From Dryas octopetala (Eukaryota; Streptophyta; Magnoliopsida; Rosales; Rosaceae), in NCBI GenBank assembly GCA_963921425.1, contig OY992836.1, positions 17,253,614 through 17,317,613 on the forward strand: 64,000 nucleotides of DNA, read 5' to 3'. Below are positions 1 through 11,877 of the stretch, piece by piece. The position numbers and the translations under genes were made by a program. The stretch's first letter is position 1, and every line of letters starts with the position of its first letter. Under the pieces are notes generated by a model. It saw only the letters and a program-made list of their open reading frames with translations, had not been told where the DNA came from and did not search any database.

Positions 1-2374
1 CGTGCTAAATTGTAGTAGGAATGCGACTTTGTCGGTCCATGGTTGGTTACAGCAAGTGCAGTTTCAGTCAGTTGCTCAACTAAAAAGTGTTGACCAGTGA
101 AGAAAAAATGGTTTGCCAAATAATTTAAGGCCATTGCGCAGTAAGGGTATATCTCAAAAGCTCTTTGCATTTTTTCCATTCCTTTCCTTATTCCAGCAGC
201 TATCAATACAATACAGCCCGAATATTAGACTGCTTGAAAAGAGAGAAGTATGGACAAATAATAACAATCAAACTGAACAAAACAGTACTCAGTTAAGAAG
301 AATATAAAAATGTTTTTCTTTTCTGGTTGTACCTTCATTTTTATGCAAATCCATAATTGCAAGTGCAACAAGAGCCTCGACATTTTCTAGATCTAACTGC
401 AAGTATAAATTCATGAAGTTAAAAACTGTAGCATGTAAAAGCATCTTCACCTGATATTAATGCATGATTAATTGGCTGATATCACTTGCCTGTAAAACGC
501 GCTGAAAGGCTTGCCTAGCTTTTTCAAATTGACCCATCTTGTAACGACAAAGACCTATGCCAAGTCTTACAGCTGCAGGACAATCGGGATACACTTGCAG
601 GGCCCTCTTTGTTGAATATCAAATAATACAAGTTAAAACAATAATTTGTGTTCTAAATGAAATTATCTATATAAACTACCAAATTGCTGCTAGTAAGCGG
701 GCTAGCTAGCCATAACCCCAACCAATTCAAACATAAATAACAAATTCTGGAGGTTGAGAAAGTATATATTCTTGTTTTCTTCCCATTGGCAAACAGTGGA
801 TGAAAATTACAAACCTTGTACAGCTCCAGTGAATCAGAATAGTGCCCACGATTGAACTCAACGCATGCCTGCAGATATCAGGGGCAACTTGTTTACAACA
901 AATGCAGATATCAGGGGAAAGTTGTTTCCAACAAATGCAGCATATCTCCACTAATCAAGCCATCCCCAATTTACATAAAATGCAGCATATGCCGAAATAT
1001 TGATCACATTTTCATGCATATGATCCTTGAAAAAATGCAAGCTTAATTACTTTGTTAAGCAGAGAAGTTCAATGTATATACCTGACCCAAAAGGGCAGGA
1101 ACGTTATCACGGTCTCCTTCTAATACAATCTTAAATGCAGCAGCTGCCTGATCTACTTCACCCTTAGCCAGTAAAAGCTGACCTGCAAGCAGAAGATGGG
1201 TAATAAAATTTGAAGTATCTTACGATGCAGGGAACATGGCTCAGGTTCCAACAGAAAAAAAAAAATTCCCCTACATCAGTTCAGCAATATAGATTATCAG
1301 ATCCATTTGTGGCACTCATTGAGAATGCTACACCAATAATAGTATGAGTAAGCAGCAGATGCATTACAAACTGAAACCAGCAAGTTTCAGAACAGAAATT
1401 GAGAACACAAAGCAACTTTGTGTGTCATAGACAAAATATTTCTTTGGATTCCATAGTTCACAACTTTGACAGGAACAAGAGGAACAAAAGACCAGTTCTT
1501 AAAGACTCTAAGATGCCACATCAAGCAGTTGCTAGGATATCAAACTATAGATAAACTACTAAGATAGTCTCAGGACATCCAAAACACACAGTCCAAATCC
1601 AAAATCCAGGAAGGAAAATGTCATTGGGAATTTTAGTTCTCATCATGAACACATCGCAGGTTCTAAGTAGATAGGAATCAAATCTTTAGTAAGATAAATA
1701 AAAACATAAAGAAGCTCTGTGATGCCCCACCTTTCCCAACCCATGTTGAAGGCTCATGCATGTCAATTCTCGATGCTTTGTTGTAAAATTGGGTGGCTAA
1801 TATGAAATGCTCCTCCTTTTCTCTCTGTTTTGTCTCAATTTTCCCGAGGTAGCTGTAGTAGGCCCCTAAAGCATTCAAGATCGCAATCCTCTCATATCGA
1901 ACATCAGCATAATACTCATCAATCTCTGCCCCCAAGAAAATAATAATAACCAACATTATTTCATAATTTAAACACAATATGATAAACATTGAGCACCTAA
2001 TAGCAAGTACGAAACAGGATTAGAAAATAAGAGAATGATTACCAGGACTTGACCCTTCCTCCAAAATCTGGCGGAACTGTTCAAGCTTTCCTTGTTTGAA
2101 ATACTCTCTCTGCAGCATTACCGATTACCAATTACAAAGTAAACAGCATACTCAACGTTTTGCATTAGAGAAATTAAATATCAACAAATCAACAATGTCG
2201 TGAATTAAAATCTAAAGAGAAAAAAAGACGAACCGCGATGATGAGCCAGAGATCGAGAGGGGCTTGCTCGGCCTTGAGGATGTCGAGGATATCAGAAGCG
2301 TCCCTGGGGAGCTGATCCAGAGCCACCCTCACCTCCTCCTCTGAATTCTGCACCGGTATGTACACGCACGCCAT
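1..2374 (-). CDS. CTR9: CTR9 / VIP6 (ELF8) homologue, Paf1 complex subunit, 5' part
   Basis: TPR-repeat scaffold of the nuclear Paf1 complex, which rides with RNA polymerase II and promotes histone modification; the Arabidopsis homologue is VIP6/ELF8. The start is the ATG at 2374 (MACVYIPVQNSEEEVRVAL), matching the family N terminus. Eight exons read on the minus strand: 2374-2234, 2109-2043, 1925-1731, 1182-1082, 868-815, 606-490, 396-333 and 199-1. They join in frame to about 312 residues; the remaining two thirds of the protein lie beyond the left edge. TPR-like helices are visible, such as ALQVYPDCPAAVRLGIGLC and AFEIYPYCAMALNYLANHF. The donor after exon 6 is GC rather than GT (CAG|GCAAGT, 489-484). 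It is head-to-head with MED20. Identification is by family recognition and is secure; exon ends are inferred from frame and consensus. Confidence 0.94.
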
Positions 2375-2819
2375 TGCCTGATTCCCCCAATCACCCAAAA
2401 ACCATAAAAAAACGGGAAATTTATCCAAAAAACGAAACCCTAGCTCCCTCGCCTATCTCTCTGCTTCTCTTCGTGAACTCGTCGCACAGTATGAAGAAGG
2501 ACCACGAATTGGACTCAAAGAACGCAACTTTGTCTTCGCGTTTGAACTCCAACGTTGTGTTGCGATACGCAGAAGCTCACACAGTCATAAAGTCACTCTC
2601 TTCATTCCGTTACTCGTTAGGAAGTATTTTCTTTTAAGGTTTGTTTGGCAGTTTAAAATATAAATAAAAGAAAAGTTTTTCTTCATACCTTCGCGGGACT
2701 AAAATAGACCTGGCGCCAAACAGACCCTTAAAAACGCTGCCTCGCTGACTCTCAAAGGCAGCAGCTCAACTTCAGGAAAGCTTCTCAAGCCCTAAGCAGA
2801 ACCGTTGAAATCCGAGACG
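2375..2819. promoter_or_regulatory. Divergent promoter between CTR9 and MED20
   Basis: Only 445 bp separate the two divergent start codons, so both 5' UTRs and both promoters share this interval. A telo-box-like AAACCCTA lies at 2435-2442 on the CTR9 side, and a second one at 2846-2853 lies in the first MED20 intron. Such boxes are common near housekeeping plant genes. No clear TATA box is seen for either gene. A small Tourist-like MITE occupies 2637-2727. Bidirectional use is inferred from spacing only. Confidence 0.6.
2634..2730. mobile_element. Tourist-like (PIF/Harbinger type) MITE, about 91 bp
   Basis: Imperfect terminal inverted repeats: AGGTTTGTTTGGCAG at the left and, reading inward from the right, GGGTCTGTTTGGCGCCAGG. 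The element at 2637-2727 is flanked by TTA on both sides (2634-2636 and 2728-2730), the usual 3 bp target duplication of PIF/Harbinger MITEs. It sits inside the CTR9/MED20 divergent promoter and lies within about 95 bp of the MED20 start codon, so it may lie in the 5' UTR. Confidence 0.55.
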
Positions 2820-4774
2820 ATGCCGCTCAAATGGTAAGAGATTGAAAACCCTAGTCTCAGGTCCGAAGTGCTATTAATTGTAAATTTTATATCTGATTTT
2901 TTTTTTCTTGGTGGTGCAATTTTAGGGTTTTGCATTGGCAACCCAACGCAGGGACAACAGTGAACAGTCAAATCATAAACGAAGTGACGCAGTGCGTGGA
3001 GAGCATCAATGGCGTTAAGGAAGGCAGGTGGAAAGCCACTATCACTTTCTACAAACCCATGCTTCGAGGTACATTTCTCATCTTCCATATTTTCTCTTTG
3101 TTCTTTTTCGATTTTAGTACATGGGTTTTGTTACATTTGAATAAAATTTAGACTTTGATATGCATTGTATGTGTGTGCATGTATATGTGCATCAGAGCAG
3201 TCTTTATCGAGTGAATTTCCGCGTGATTTTCTGGGGATTTCAATGCCGGAGCAACCAACCAAGTGCTACCTTATAATCCGAATGCAGCGCATAGTTCTTG
3301 AGGCCGATTCATCAATTCAGACGATTATGGAGAAATTGCAGTCTTACAAATCGAGGGTCTCGCTTAATTTTGAGGTTTTTTTTGTTCTCACTTAATTTTT
3401 AGTGTAATTTGAATTTGTCATGCACTGATTATTGAGGTTCAAGTGGAGAAAATTGTTTTTGTATGGTCCTATGGTTTATGGTCTAATTGTGTGTAGGGAT
3501 TTCAATATCAACTTGGGGACTTCCAGTTAAGAGTGGGGAAAGTTCTTCCTACTCATTCTGAAAGTTTGAGAGGAATAGTTATGGAGGTAATGAACTTGCT
3601 TTATCTCAAACAAATCTGATTGTTTTTCACTGGGTTTTCTATTGCCGTATTTAGTGAACTTATGATTTGAGAAGTTAGATATGCATTTTGAAATATCTCA
3701 GAAATTTGACAAGGTTTACCATTAAGAAAGTGCCTTTTGGTTTCATTTGAGTGCCTGTTCCACAGTTCTTTAGGACATCTAGATTGATTTCTAAGTCTCC
3801 CTTAGCTTCCATTACTGCTTAAAGAGCAAATCTGTTTTAACTGAAAATGTGTTCTGCTTTTAGAATCAGTGTTTTTGCATAGGATTGTGATTGTTTTCTG
3901 CTCTATCAAAAAGATTTAGGAGTATCTTATATAATGAACTTTGGTAGTCTTTTAGATTATTAAATACACTTATAATTAGTGCCACCCTTTAGTGTTCACC
4001 ACCACTCCTGCTTTGAGTGTTCACTCCTGCTTTGAGTGTTCACTCCTGCTTTTAGTGTTCACCACCCTTTATTTGAATACCCACCTACGGCTTTGATTGT
4101 TATTTCTTCTGCTGGAGCTACGACGTCATTCCTTGCGGCTTTGATTATAATTATTTATGTAATATTACTGTGGTTGCCGCAAGGAATGACGTCGTAGCTC
4201 CAGCAGAAGAAATAACAATCAAAGCCGTAGGTGGGTATTCAAATAAAGGGTGGTGAACACTAAAAGCAGGAGTGAACACTCAAAGCAGGAGTGGTGGTGA
4301 ACACTAAAGGGTGGCACTAATTATAAGTGTATTTTTGGTCCTTCGTATAGACTTCTTTTTTCTCTTTTCTTGTATTTCCTCACTAGTACCCTTGATTACT
4401 CTTCTTCTACCTTTGATTATTCTTCTGCTACGACTCCTATTTGATATTTGTTAGTTGTTAATCTTAGAGAAGACTTTCATTGTAGTGTGCTACTAGATCC
4501 TTTTTAATTTGAAGTTACTCGGGTTCGACAGGTGGAGTACCTTCCCATTTCTTCAATGGAAAAAGCAAGGCAGATCATGGAAGAGTTTATGGATATATGG
4601 CAACAGGCAGTGTCAAAAAGATCATTGCCAGGCCAATTTATGCATATGGAACCAAACTTTGCTGAGTATGGCCTTGGAGACCAGTATACTTCACAACATA
4701 CCGCTGTCCAGTATGCTACTGTTGTGGCTCAGCTAATTGCAACAGTGCAAGCAGTGCAATCAGGAAGAAATTAG
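2820..4774 (+). CDS. MED20: Mediator complex subunit 20 (TRF-like)
   Basis: Head-module subunit of Mediator, a nuclear co-activator that links activators to RNA polymerase II. Exons are 2820-2833 (14 nt), 2926-3068, 3196-3374, 3497-3586 and 4532-4774, totalling 669 nt or 222 residues. That matches plant MED20 (about 220 residues). The first exon encodes only MPLK and part of W. Conserved stretches include [46 protein letters not shown] and [19 protein letters not shown]. All introns are GT-AG. The last intron (945 bp) carries a 373 bp near-perfect foldback. A 3' UTR of unknown length follows the TAG at 4772. Confidence 0.95.
3962..4334. repeat. Long near-perfect foldback inside MED20 intron 4
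   Basis: The left arm 3962-4139 and right arm 4176-4334 are reverse complements with almost no mismatch, separated by a 36 nt loop. The only large difference is one extra 19 nt unit in the left arm: CTTTGAGTGTTCACTCCTG is repeated there once more than on the right. No transposase fragment is present and no convincing target duplication was found at the ends. It is probably a young foldback MITE. Because it is transcribed with MED20 it would form a hairpin of about 160 bp. Confidence 0.85.
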
Positions 4775-5405
4775 GAAATGATCAAAGATTTTCATGTATG
4801 TCACTTGTACAACTTGTTTAATGCACAAATGTTTTCAATCCCAGTTTCTCTGGGATAAACACCCCCTCTGTTTTGGGTAGAAGAAAATGGGGATGAATGA
4901 AAGAACCCTATGCAGGTTTGGTTTGTCCATGTTACACAAGAAACTATATGGTAGGGTTTTTGAAATGGAAAACGTAGACATTCTTCTGAACCCCTTTCCA
5001 TCACCTTGTTAAACTCTTTTGGGTGGACAGGGTTTGAATGCATGCTTTGGAGTAAAGCTGCTTCTCCATTTACTTTCTGTGCTCTGTTTTCCTCCAACTG
5101 ACTGGTACAAAACCTGAGAAATAGCCTACCATTCAAATTCATTCATTTTTACATCCCCATTAAAGAGTGCGATTGTTCATGACTTCATTCTTAGACCATA
5201 ATAGAGGAATCAACAAGAAAATGAACAATTTCATCTAGAAGATAAAATAAAAAAAATAACTGAACTCCTAAAATTGAAAAGAAAAATCTTCCAAAATTCA
5301 CATACACATACAATGATACAAATATATGCACATTAAAAAATAAAAACAAAAAAGATTTGTCACTCCTTAGCCTTGACTTTAGAAACAAAAAGCAAAAAAG
5401 AGTAA
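4775..5405. other. Intergenic, MED20 3' flank
   Basis: This holds the MED20 3' UTR and spacer. Open frames on the minus strand (4801-5142 and 5191-5442) have no recognisable domain and no gene-like context. I see nothing else here. Confidence 0.5.
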
Positions 5406-5822
5406 GGCTATGCAGACCACCCTTAGCTGTTGAGTTGACCACCCTAATATATTTTTTCTAACTTTTTTCCTATTTTACCCTTTATTGCAAAAACATGATG
5501 AAATCACTCAGATCCATTCGGTGGTCATCTACCGAAACATCCACCAATGTTCGGCAAATAAGTGCCGAATAAATACAAATATTTCGACAGATAACTGTCG
5601 AATGCCTTTTTCATTTCCATTCGGTGGATAATTCGGTGGTTATCCACTGAATAATCCACCAATATTCAGCAGATAACTGTCGAATAACCATAAATATTTC
5701 GGTAAATAACTGTCAAATGACCCGATGAACAAAATTGAAATTTTTTATTTTAAGGGTAAAGTTAAAATTTTGAAATAGGGTGGTCAACTTAGCAATTTAG
5801 GGTGGTCGGAATAGCACTGCCC
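5406..5822. mobile_element. Non-autonomous TIR element with an internal tandem duplication
   Basis: The ends are inverted copies: the left reads GGCTATGCAGACCACCC then GAGTTGACCACCCTA; the right, inverted, reads GGCAGTGCTATTCCGACC then AAGTTGACCACCCTA. Within it a unit of about 103 bp rich in TTCGGTGG and GATAACTGTCGAAT is tandemly duplicated (5515-5617 and 5618-5720, diverged). No open frame and no clear target duplication. The superfamily is uncertain. Confidence 0.6.
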
Positions 5823-6432
5823 AGCAAAAAATGATAGAATTAGGATCAGGGAACAAATGGGCTGGAGACAGGCCTAAGCATTTCAACTTGGGCCTACCCA
5901 CATGTATCACCGAAAAATATAAGAAGAAGATGTGAAAAAGGGTTTTTGCAAGTTCTGTGAAATTAAGAAAAAGAAAGCAGCTGGGTCCGAGTGTGCAAAA
6001 CCCTCGCTTTTTGCACGTTCTCCATATTCACAGCCTCACAGAGTCACAGGTATATATATATATAAACTGGGTTTCTCGAAAGGGACTGTCCTTTGGTTTC
6101 ATTAGCCACCCTCCCACTTACCACTCTGCTTCACTCTCTTTCAGTTACAGGTTAGCCTCCACCACTTTTAACAACCTCTTTAACATCATCATCATCATCA
6201 TCATCACTATCATCGTCGTCGTCGTCGTCATCAGCATATCATTTTGAGATTCATTATGCATAGAAAAAGCCTAAGCAACAGCCTTGGCACCCACTTGAAC
6301 AAAGTGTCTGGTTTTCCACATTTATTATTTGTAGCCAATTTGGTTGGCTTTCTTGTTTGCAGTGATGGGTTGTCAACGAATCTTTGAATTTTTATTATTT
6401 TTGTTTCCTGAAGATTGCCATTTTAATTTCTA
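5823..6432 (+). promoter_or_regulatory. RPC4 upstream region and probable 5' UTR
   Basis: This region leads to the RPC4 start codon at 6433. It contains a trinucleotide microsatellite at about 6184-6233, a CAT run turning into a CGT run. AG|GTATATAT near 6048 could be a 5' UTR donor, so a leader intron is likely but not proven. No convincing TATA box was found. Confidence 0.45.
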
Positions 6433-8897
6433 ATGGAGCCAGCACCAGTCAAGAATGAGTCTGATGCTCCCAGGAAGGTTTGTTTGATACCCTGCCTTTA
6501 TTGAATCATGTCTTGTTTCTCTTTTAAATTCATGAAGAGTTTACTGTTTGCTTTGCTCTTCTGCAGAGGAGATTCATGCCAAAAGCTCCCTCTCGCAGGC
6601 CGCCAAAGCCCGAAGTTAAAACGTATTTGTCACTTTTGGTTAAAAGCAACGCAAGTACCCTTTCTTGGTTTTATCTGATTCTTAACTTCTGTTATTCTTA
6701 ATCTCTCTTTGCAGCGAAGTGGCCGAGGATGATGATGCTGAACAGGCTAGGGAATTGCTCAGACGCTTCAATGTATAACTGTGTTTCCATTGATATGAAT
6801 GTATTAAGCAAGTGGATGCAATTTCCGTTTTTTTTTTTTTCTCAATATCTCATGCTATGTTTTGTTTGTGTATATGTGATTTGTTTTTTACTTGGTTGTG
6901 CTTATCCCATAGGAAGGATCTTCAAGGGCAAGACCGAAAGTTGAAAAGAAAGGTACTTCTTCTCTGCTTTGCTACTCTTGCATTCAGATTTGAAATCCCT
7001 TTTTTCTTTCTTTCTTTCTTTTTTCTTCCTGCTGATATGCTCGTTGTTGGGCTCTCAAATTTTCTAGTTAACAAGTGTATAATGCAACACATGTGATTCT
7101 TAACTTTTATTTAGTCATCTGATACCTGCAATTAACTCAATAATGTTCGAATAAAATAGAATAGAATAAACTAACTCAGATAAGCTGTTGTGAAGTTGTA
7201 ACCCAATGTCAATAATGCTATGAACATGGCTTAAGTAGAGGGAAGATGCATGTCATGATATGTATTCTATGAAGAAGATAATATGCTCTTCACTTTTTGC
7301 GAGTAGTATTCTTTATCTATTTATTCTTTAAATTTGCAGTGGTGCCTACGCAAATTGCATTTGGTTATGGGGGTGCAACAACCATGAGATCATATGGTGC
7401 TCCCAAGGGTGCGAGTACTAGTGGTTCAGCCGCTGATGGTATGCTCTCCTTCACTGTAGTCTTTTTGTTAGCTGCTAATGAGATGCTTCTAGTGCATCAA
7501 CCCATATATTGTTTTTGAAGCTGGTGCTTTTTTCTCAGGCCCGAAGGTGGAGAAAGAATACATGTCACCATGGGTAGGTTACATTGCAACTCAAAATATG
7601 CCAGCCAGCATGACTATGTGTAGTTACTGGTTTTCGGATATCTCTCTTGCTTTCTCTGTTCATCTGTTTATCTGTATTGGATGTTGTGCAGGATAACTAC
7701 AGTTATTACCCAGTAACTCTTCCTCTGAGACCACCATACTCTGGAAATCCTGGTATGTTCTGGGATGCATTTTAGAAAAAAAGAATACTACTTTGTATGA
7801 GAAAAAAATAGGATTATGCAACATGAAAAAGTATAGTTGATGCATGGTTGTCTGGGCATTGCTTTTACCTAATGTGAACCACATTTATAGGTTGTTGGCT
7901 ACTTGGCTTGAGTCATTTTTGTTTGTCTGCCGTCTGAGTTCTCTTTCATCTGTTGTCAAGGTGAAACTTGACTTGTGCTACAAATGAATACCTGATGTTC
8001 TACCACTTGCAGAAATTCGTAATAAGGAAGAATTTGGGGAGGGTTCAGAGGAATCAACTTATGATGAAAATTCGATTCAACCAGCAAATGATCTTGGTCT
8101 AATGGTTGGTAATCCAATGATTAAAGTTCAAACAGTACATGCTTAAATCCTTTTATTTACTTTTGAGAGTTTGTTGCAGGAGGAAAATAAAGCAACTAGT
8201 ATGTTCTTTCTTCAGTTACCACCAAATATGCCTATGATAAAGCGATCAGCTAGAACAGATAGCCAAGAGGTAACTAAAAGCTCAGGGTCACCTGGAGGTG
8301 CACTTAATACACAGAAGCCTTGTGCTTTGTCTGAGTTACCAGCTGGCTTCATGGGTAAGATGCTGGTGTACAGAAGTGGTGCTATCAAGCTGAAGCTAGG
8401 AGATACCCTTTATGATGTGAGTACATTTCATAATAAAGATGCAAAACGGAATGCCTTGTTTTGTCTTCCCACTTTCTGCTTAATTGTTCATTCTATAAAT
8501 ACCTTCTTAAAATGATATCATATTGTTTCTGTATGCCATAACAAACTCAAGATCACTTTTATGAAGTAAAATCTTTTGAATTACTGTAGGCTCAATAACA
8601 TTCTTGTAAATCTTGTCAATATTCTTTTTTCTTTTTTGGCTGGAAATTTTGTCAATATTCTAAGTGACATCAAAGTAGAAGATCCCTACTTTTGTGATAT
8701 CAGAATTCTTGCTTTCGTGATACCTCTTATATTTTGAATGGTTGCAGGTCTCCTCAGGAATGAAATGTAATTTTGCACAGGATGTTGTGGCTATTAATAA
8801 TGCAGAGAAGCACTGTTGCATCATTGGGGAGCTCAACAAGCGAGCCATCATAACCCCAAATATCGACTCCATTTTGGAAAATATAGATGCTTTATGA
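6433..8897 (+). CDS. RPC4: RNA polymerase III subunit RPC4 (Rpc53 homologue)
   Basis: Subunit of RNA polymerase III, which transcribes tRNA and 5S rRNA genes and needs this subunit for termination and reinitiation. Ten exons: 6433-6477, 6567-6622, 6715-6772, 6913-6952, 7340-7438, 7539-7573, 7692-7752, 8013-8104, 8180-8416 and 8748-8897. They join to 873 nt (290 residues). The N terminus is basic and disordered (RRFMPKAPSRRPPKPE). The C-terminal RPC4 domain includes LPAGFMGKMLVYRSGAIKLK and CCIIGELNKRAIITPNIDS. The length fits plant RPC4 proteins. Intron 9 carries a tiny poly-A-type insertion (8613-8661). It ends convergently with the P450 gene, 748 bp apart. Confidence 0.92.
8613..8661 (-). 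mobile_element. Nano-insertion 1 (RPC4 intron 9)
   Basis: The 13 bp TTGTCAATATTCT occurs at 8613-8625 and again, exactly, at 8649-8661. The 23 nt between, read on the minus strand, ends CCAGCC followed by an A-rich tail. This is the signature of a 5'-truncated retroposed insertion. Confidence 0.65.
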
Positions 8898-9645
8898 TAG
8901 TTTTTGCACATTTGCAATACAGTTTTGGTTCCTAGGTTACCCTGTATACTTTTGAGAGGGAAATAATGACACTATCTTCATTAGAAAGTAGAAAATATCA
9001 GAGGAAATAGAAGACAAATTAGGAATTTTTGCTAGTATACCAGCTATTATAATATGCAGAACAGTTTGTTGTTTTATAGTCATTACAAATGAACCTGTTG
9101 CAACCTATTCTCTTTGTCTAATAGCATTGAAATAAAAACCATCTTCTACCATTAAGTATATATGTTCTCTTTTTAACACGATTGTCAATTCTGACTTCAC
9201 ATGGCATGTGATAATTGATATGTGCTTAAGATTCACTTTGACATCTGTCTATTTATGCTATTGCATTTTTGGTATTTTGAATACCAAATTGTTCTCATAG
9301 GGAAAGCCTGTTGTACCACTTGCTGTCGCATAGTGACTTTTCTATGTATGAATGATGAATAGTTTGGTGTATCGAATTACACGATTGTGGTTTCTTTCCT
9401 AAAACACAGCTTAAATCCATGACAGAAAAGGATGAACGATTTTCAAAGATGATATATTTATCAGGTCTCAGACTCTCAAACAGTTGCCGCTTTCAGAAGA
9501 TACTAATTTAATGAACAAACCCAATGTCTGGACTTCTTCATCTATACACACTTAGAAATGTAACACACACACACACACACAGAGTTTATGATTTCAAATC
9601 ACATTATTTCTTTATTGAAATTTAGACACGGCAAGCTAGTGCAAC
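8898..9645. other. Convergent spacer between RPC4 and the P450 gene
   Basis: This holds the two facing 3' UTRs. An AC dinucleotide microsatellite lies at about 9563-9582. No other feature is seen. Confidence 0.5.
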
Positions 9646-11877
9646 CTAGAGTTGGTGAAATGTAATTTGAGCTCCATGTTGTGGTTGAAGAATCATATGA
9701 GTATTAGGAGCATGAGTGTAGGAAGGTGAGAGCTCGAATGAGAAATGTTGTAGGATCATAGCCAAAGCAACCTTTGCTTCAATGATGGAAAAATTTTGGC
9801 CGATACAGGTCCTTGGACCCCACCCGAATGGAAAGAATGCTTGCTGGTCCTTTGATGCCTTTGAGACTCCTTCAGAGAATCTCTCTGGTTTGAATTCTTC
9901 TACATCATCACCCCAAAGTTCAGGATCATGGTGAATGAGTAGTGTTGGCAGAGTAAGATCAACTCCTGCTGGAACAATGATATCTCCAATTTTGGTTTCC
10001 TTGTAAGCATGTTGATATTGAGCAATCGCAGGTGGATACAACCTTAGGACTTCATTAAGTATCATGGTTACCTGCAAGAGAATTTTAAAAAAGTATTTGG
10101 TGAACGACTACATATCTACTGTAGCTTTTTAGGCTTTACGAAAAGGAGCTGCTAAGGGTGCAAACACATTCACAAAATCCTTTGTAATCTAATGTGACAA
10201 CAAGGTTGTTTCATCGTGTGTATCACAAGATATTCACCAAAAATTTGGTGTGAAAATGGCATTTCCAGTTGGCTCCACAAATGCTGATGTCACATGGTCA
10301 ATTTATTTGTAATTGTAAAGGGTTGTAGAGAGAAATACTCACAATCTTGAGGTGGCTTATAGCTTCAAAGTTGGGTTCTGTTTTTCCACAAACTCGTAGG
10401 ACTTCTTCCCTTGCCTTTTCTTGCCAGTCTTGGTGCATGGCTAAGACAATTATGATCCATGTTAACCAGCTGGAGGTTGTTTCTTGGCCAGCAAGGTAGA
10501 ACTGCTTGCACTCCTCTATCACTTCTTCAGTTGTCATCTCATTGCTTTTTGTGCTACTTATATTTTCTGATGAATTGCTCTGGTTATTAGACTGCAAGAG
10601 CAGGCCTAGTAAGTCATCAACCCTGGATTCTCCGGCCCTTATCGCACTCATTTTCTTCTGGATTATATTTTGTAGCATCGATGTGATCTCCTTATGCAAT
10701 TCCTTTCTCCTTTGATTCTTTTTTGTTGGAATAAATCTACACTCAACAGGTAAAATGTTACTTCGTCTCAAGAGTAGATACGAAAGCATGACATAGAGTT
10801 TAAATACTATGCAGGGGAAAGGTGATATAGAGTTTTCGTGTTGACAATGTCAATGCACCTGAAACCAGGAATGTATAAGGTTTGCATTGCTTCAAATGTT
10901 AGCAATAGAAGCTCTCTTTGAAGCTCGAAGACTTTCTTCCCTTCTTCATAGGTGCTTCCAAATGCTGCCCGAGAAATAACATCTGCAGTAAGTTTCTGAA
11001 GTTCAGGGGAGATATCTATTTCACAAGTTCCTTGAAGAGGAACCATCTTTTTCCACTCTTCTATCATTTTGCCACAACTGACTGCAAATACTGGTACCAT
11101 TTCCTATAAAAGAAACAGATTTCAGAAAGAAAAAAAAAATAGTCTGAACTACATTGAGATTGGGCAACTTGAAAGAACTGAATTTGTAAAAGCAGAAACA
11201 GATGTGAGTATGGAACCTTCAGTCTTTCTAGATGGAAAGCAGGATTAATTATCCTTCTGTGTTTGGCCCACTTCTCACCATGTAGACTTGCGAGTCCCTT
11301 GGTCAGGATGAGGATGAGAGGGTTCAGTGGTGGCTTATGGAAGTGACCTTGCTTGTTAGACAGAATTTCTTTCATCAGCTCTGTGTCCATGATGATCAGT
11401 CTTGGTGTTGTCCCAAACCAACACATCGATATCTTCCCTGTGTTTACCAAATCAAAACTGTAAGATATATGTATTGCCTACTATAGTACTACAAATAAAT
11501 GTCTCAAAACTTTCAATATATGGGACGGAATAGGATTCATATACACGATATCAGTACAGAAAACATAAACAGAATTCACATGGGCTTATACCGTATTTCT
11601 GCACGTTATTAAGGGTGAATGGGTCGACACGTTGAACAATTTCGTGATTTAGACTCATGGGTTTGGACCACGCTTCCTTTATCATCCTCACAAACTCCTT
11701 CATGTCCCCAATGAGTAGCCTGTAAGGGGTGCCTCTGATCCCTTGTCGCTTCAACTGCCTCTCTAGCCATTTGGGTCTCCACCAAATGGAGTAGGAAACT
11801 TTAACTACACCATAGAGCAGCAGGAACAATGCAGACAATGCAAAAGAACATAGTAGTGCATAGTCTTCCATACTCAA
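9646..11877 (-). CDS. Cytochrome P450, CYP72A type
   Basis: Membrane-anchored haem mono-oxygenase of the ER, using NADPH-P450 reductase. CYP72A members oxidise triterpenoids, secoiridoids and other terpenoids; the substrate cannot be told here. Five exons: 11877-11592, 11437-11217, 11103-10859, 10736-10343 and 10071-9646, giving 523 residues, normal for the family. In order: an N-terminal hydrophobic anchor ([16 protein letters not shown]), the I-helix oxygen-binding motif AGQETTS, the ExxR residues in NEVLRLYPP, the PERF motif in FKPERFSEG, and the haem loop [13 protein letters not shown] with the ligand Cys. A TATA-like CTATATAT lies about 65 bp upstream of the ATG (near 11940-11947). A second Met lies at residue 3. 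The gene looks intact. Confidence 0.93.
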
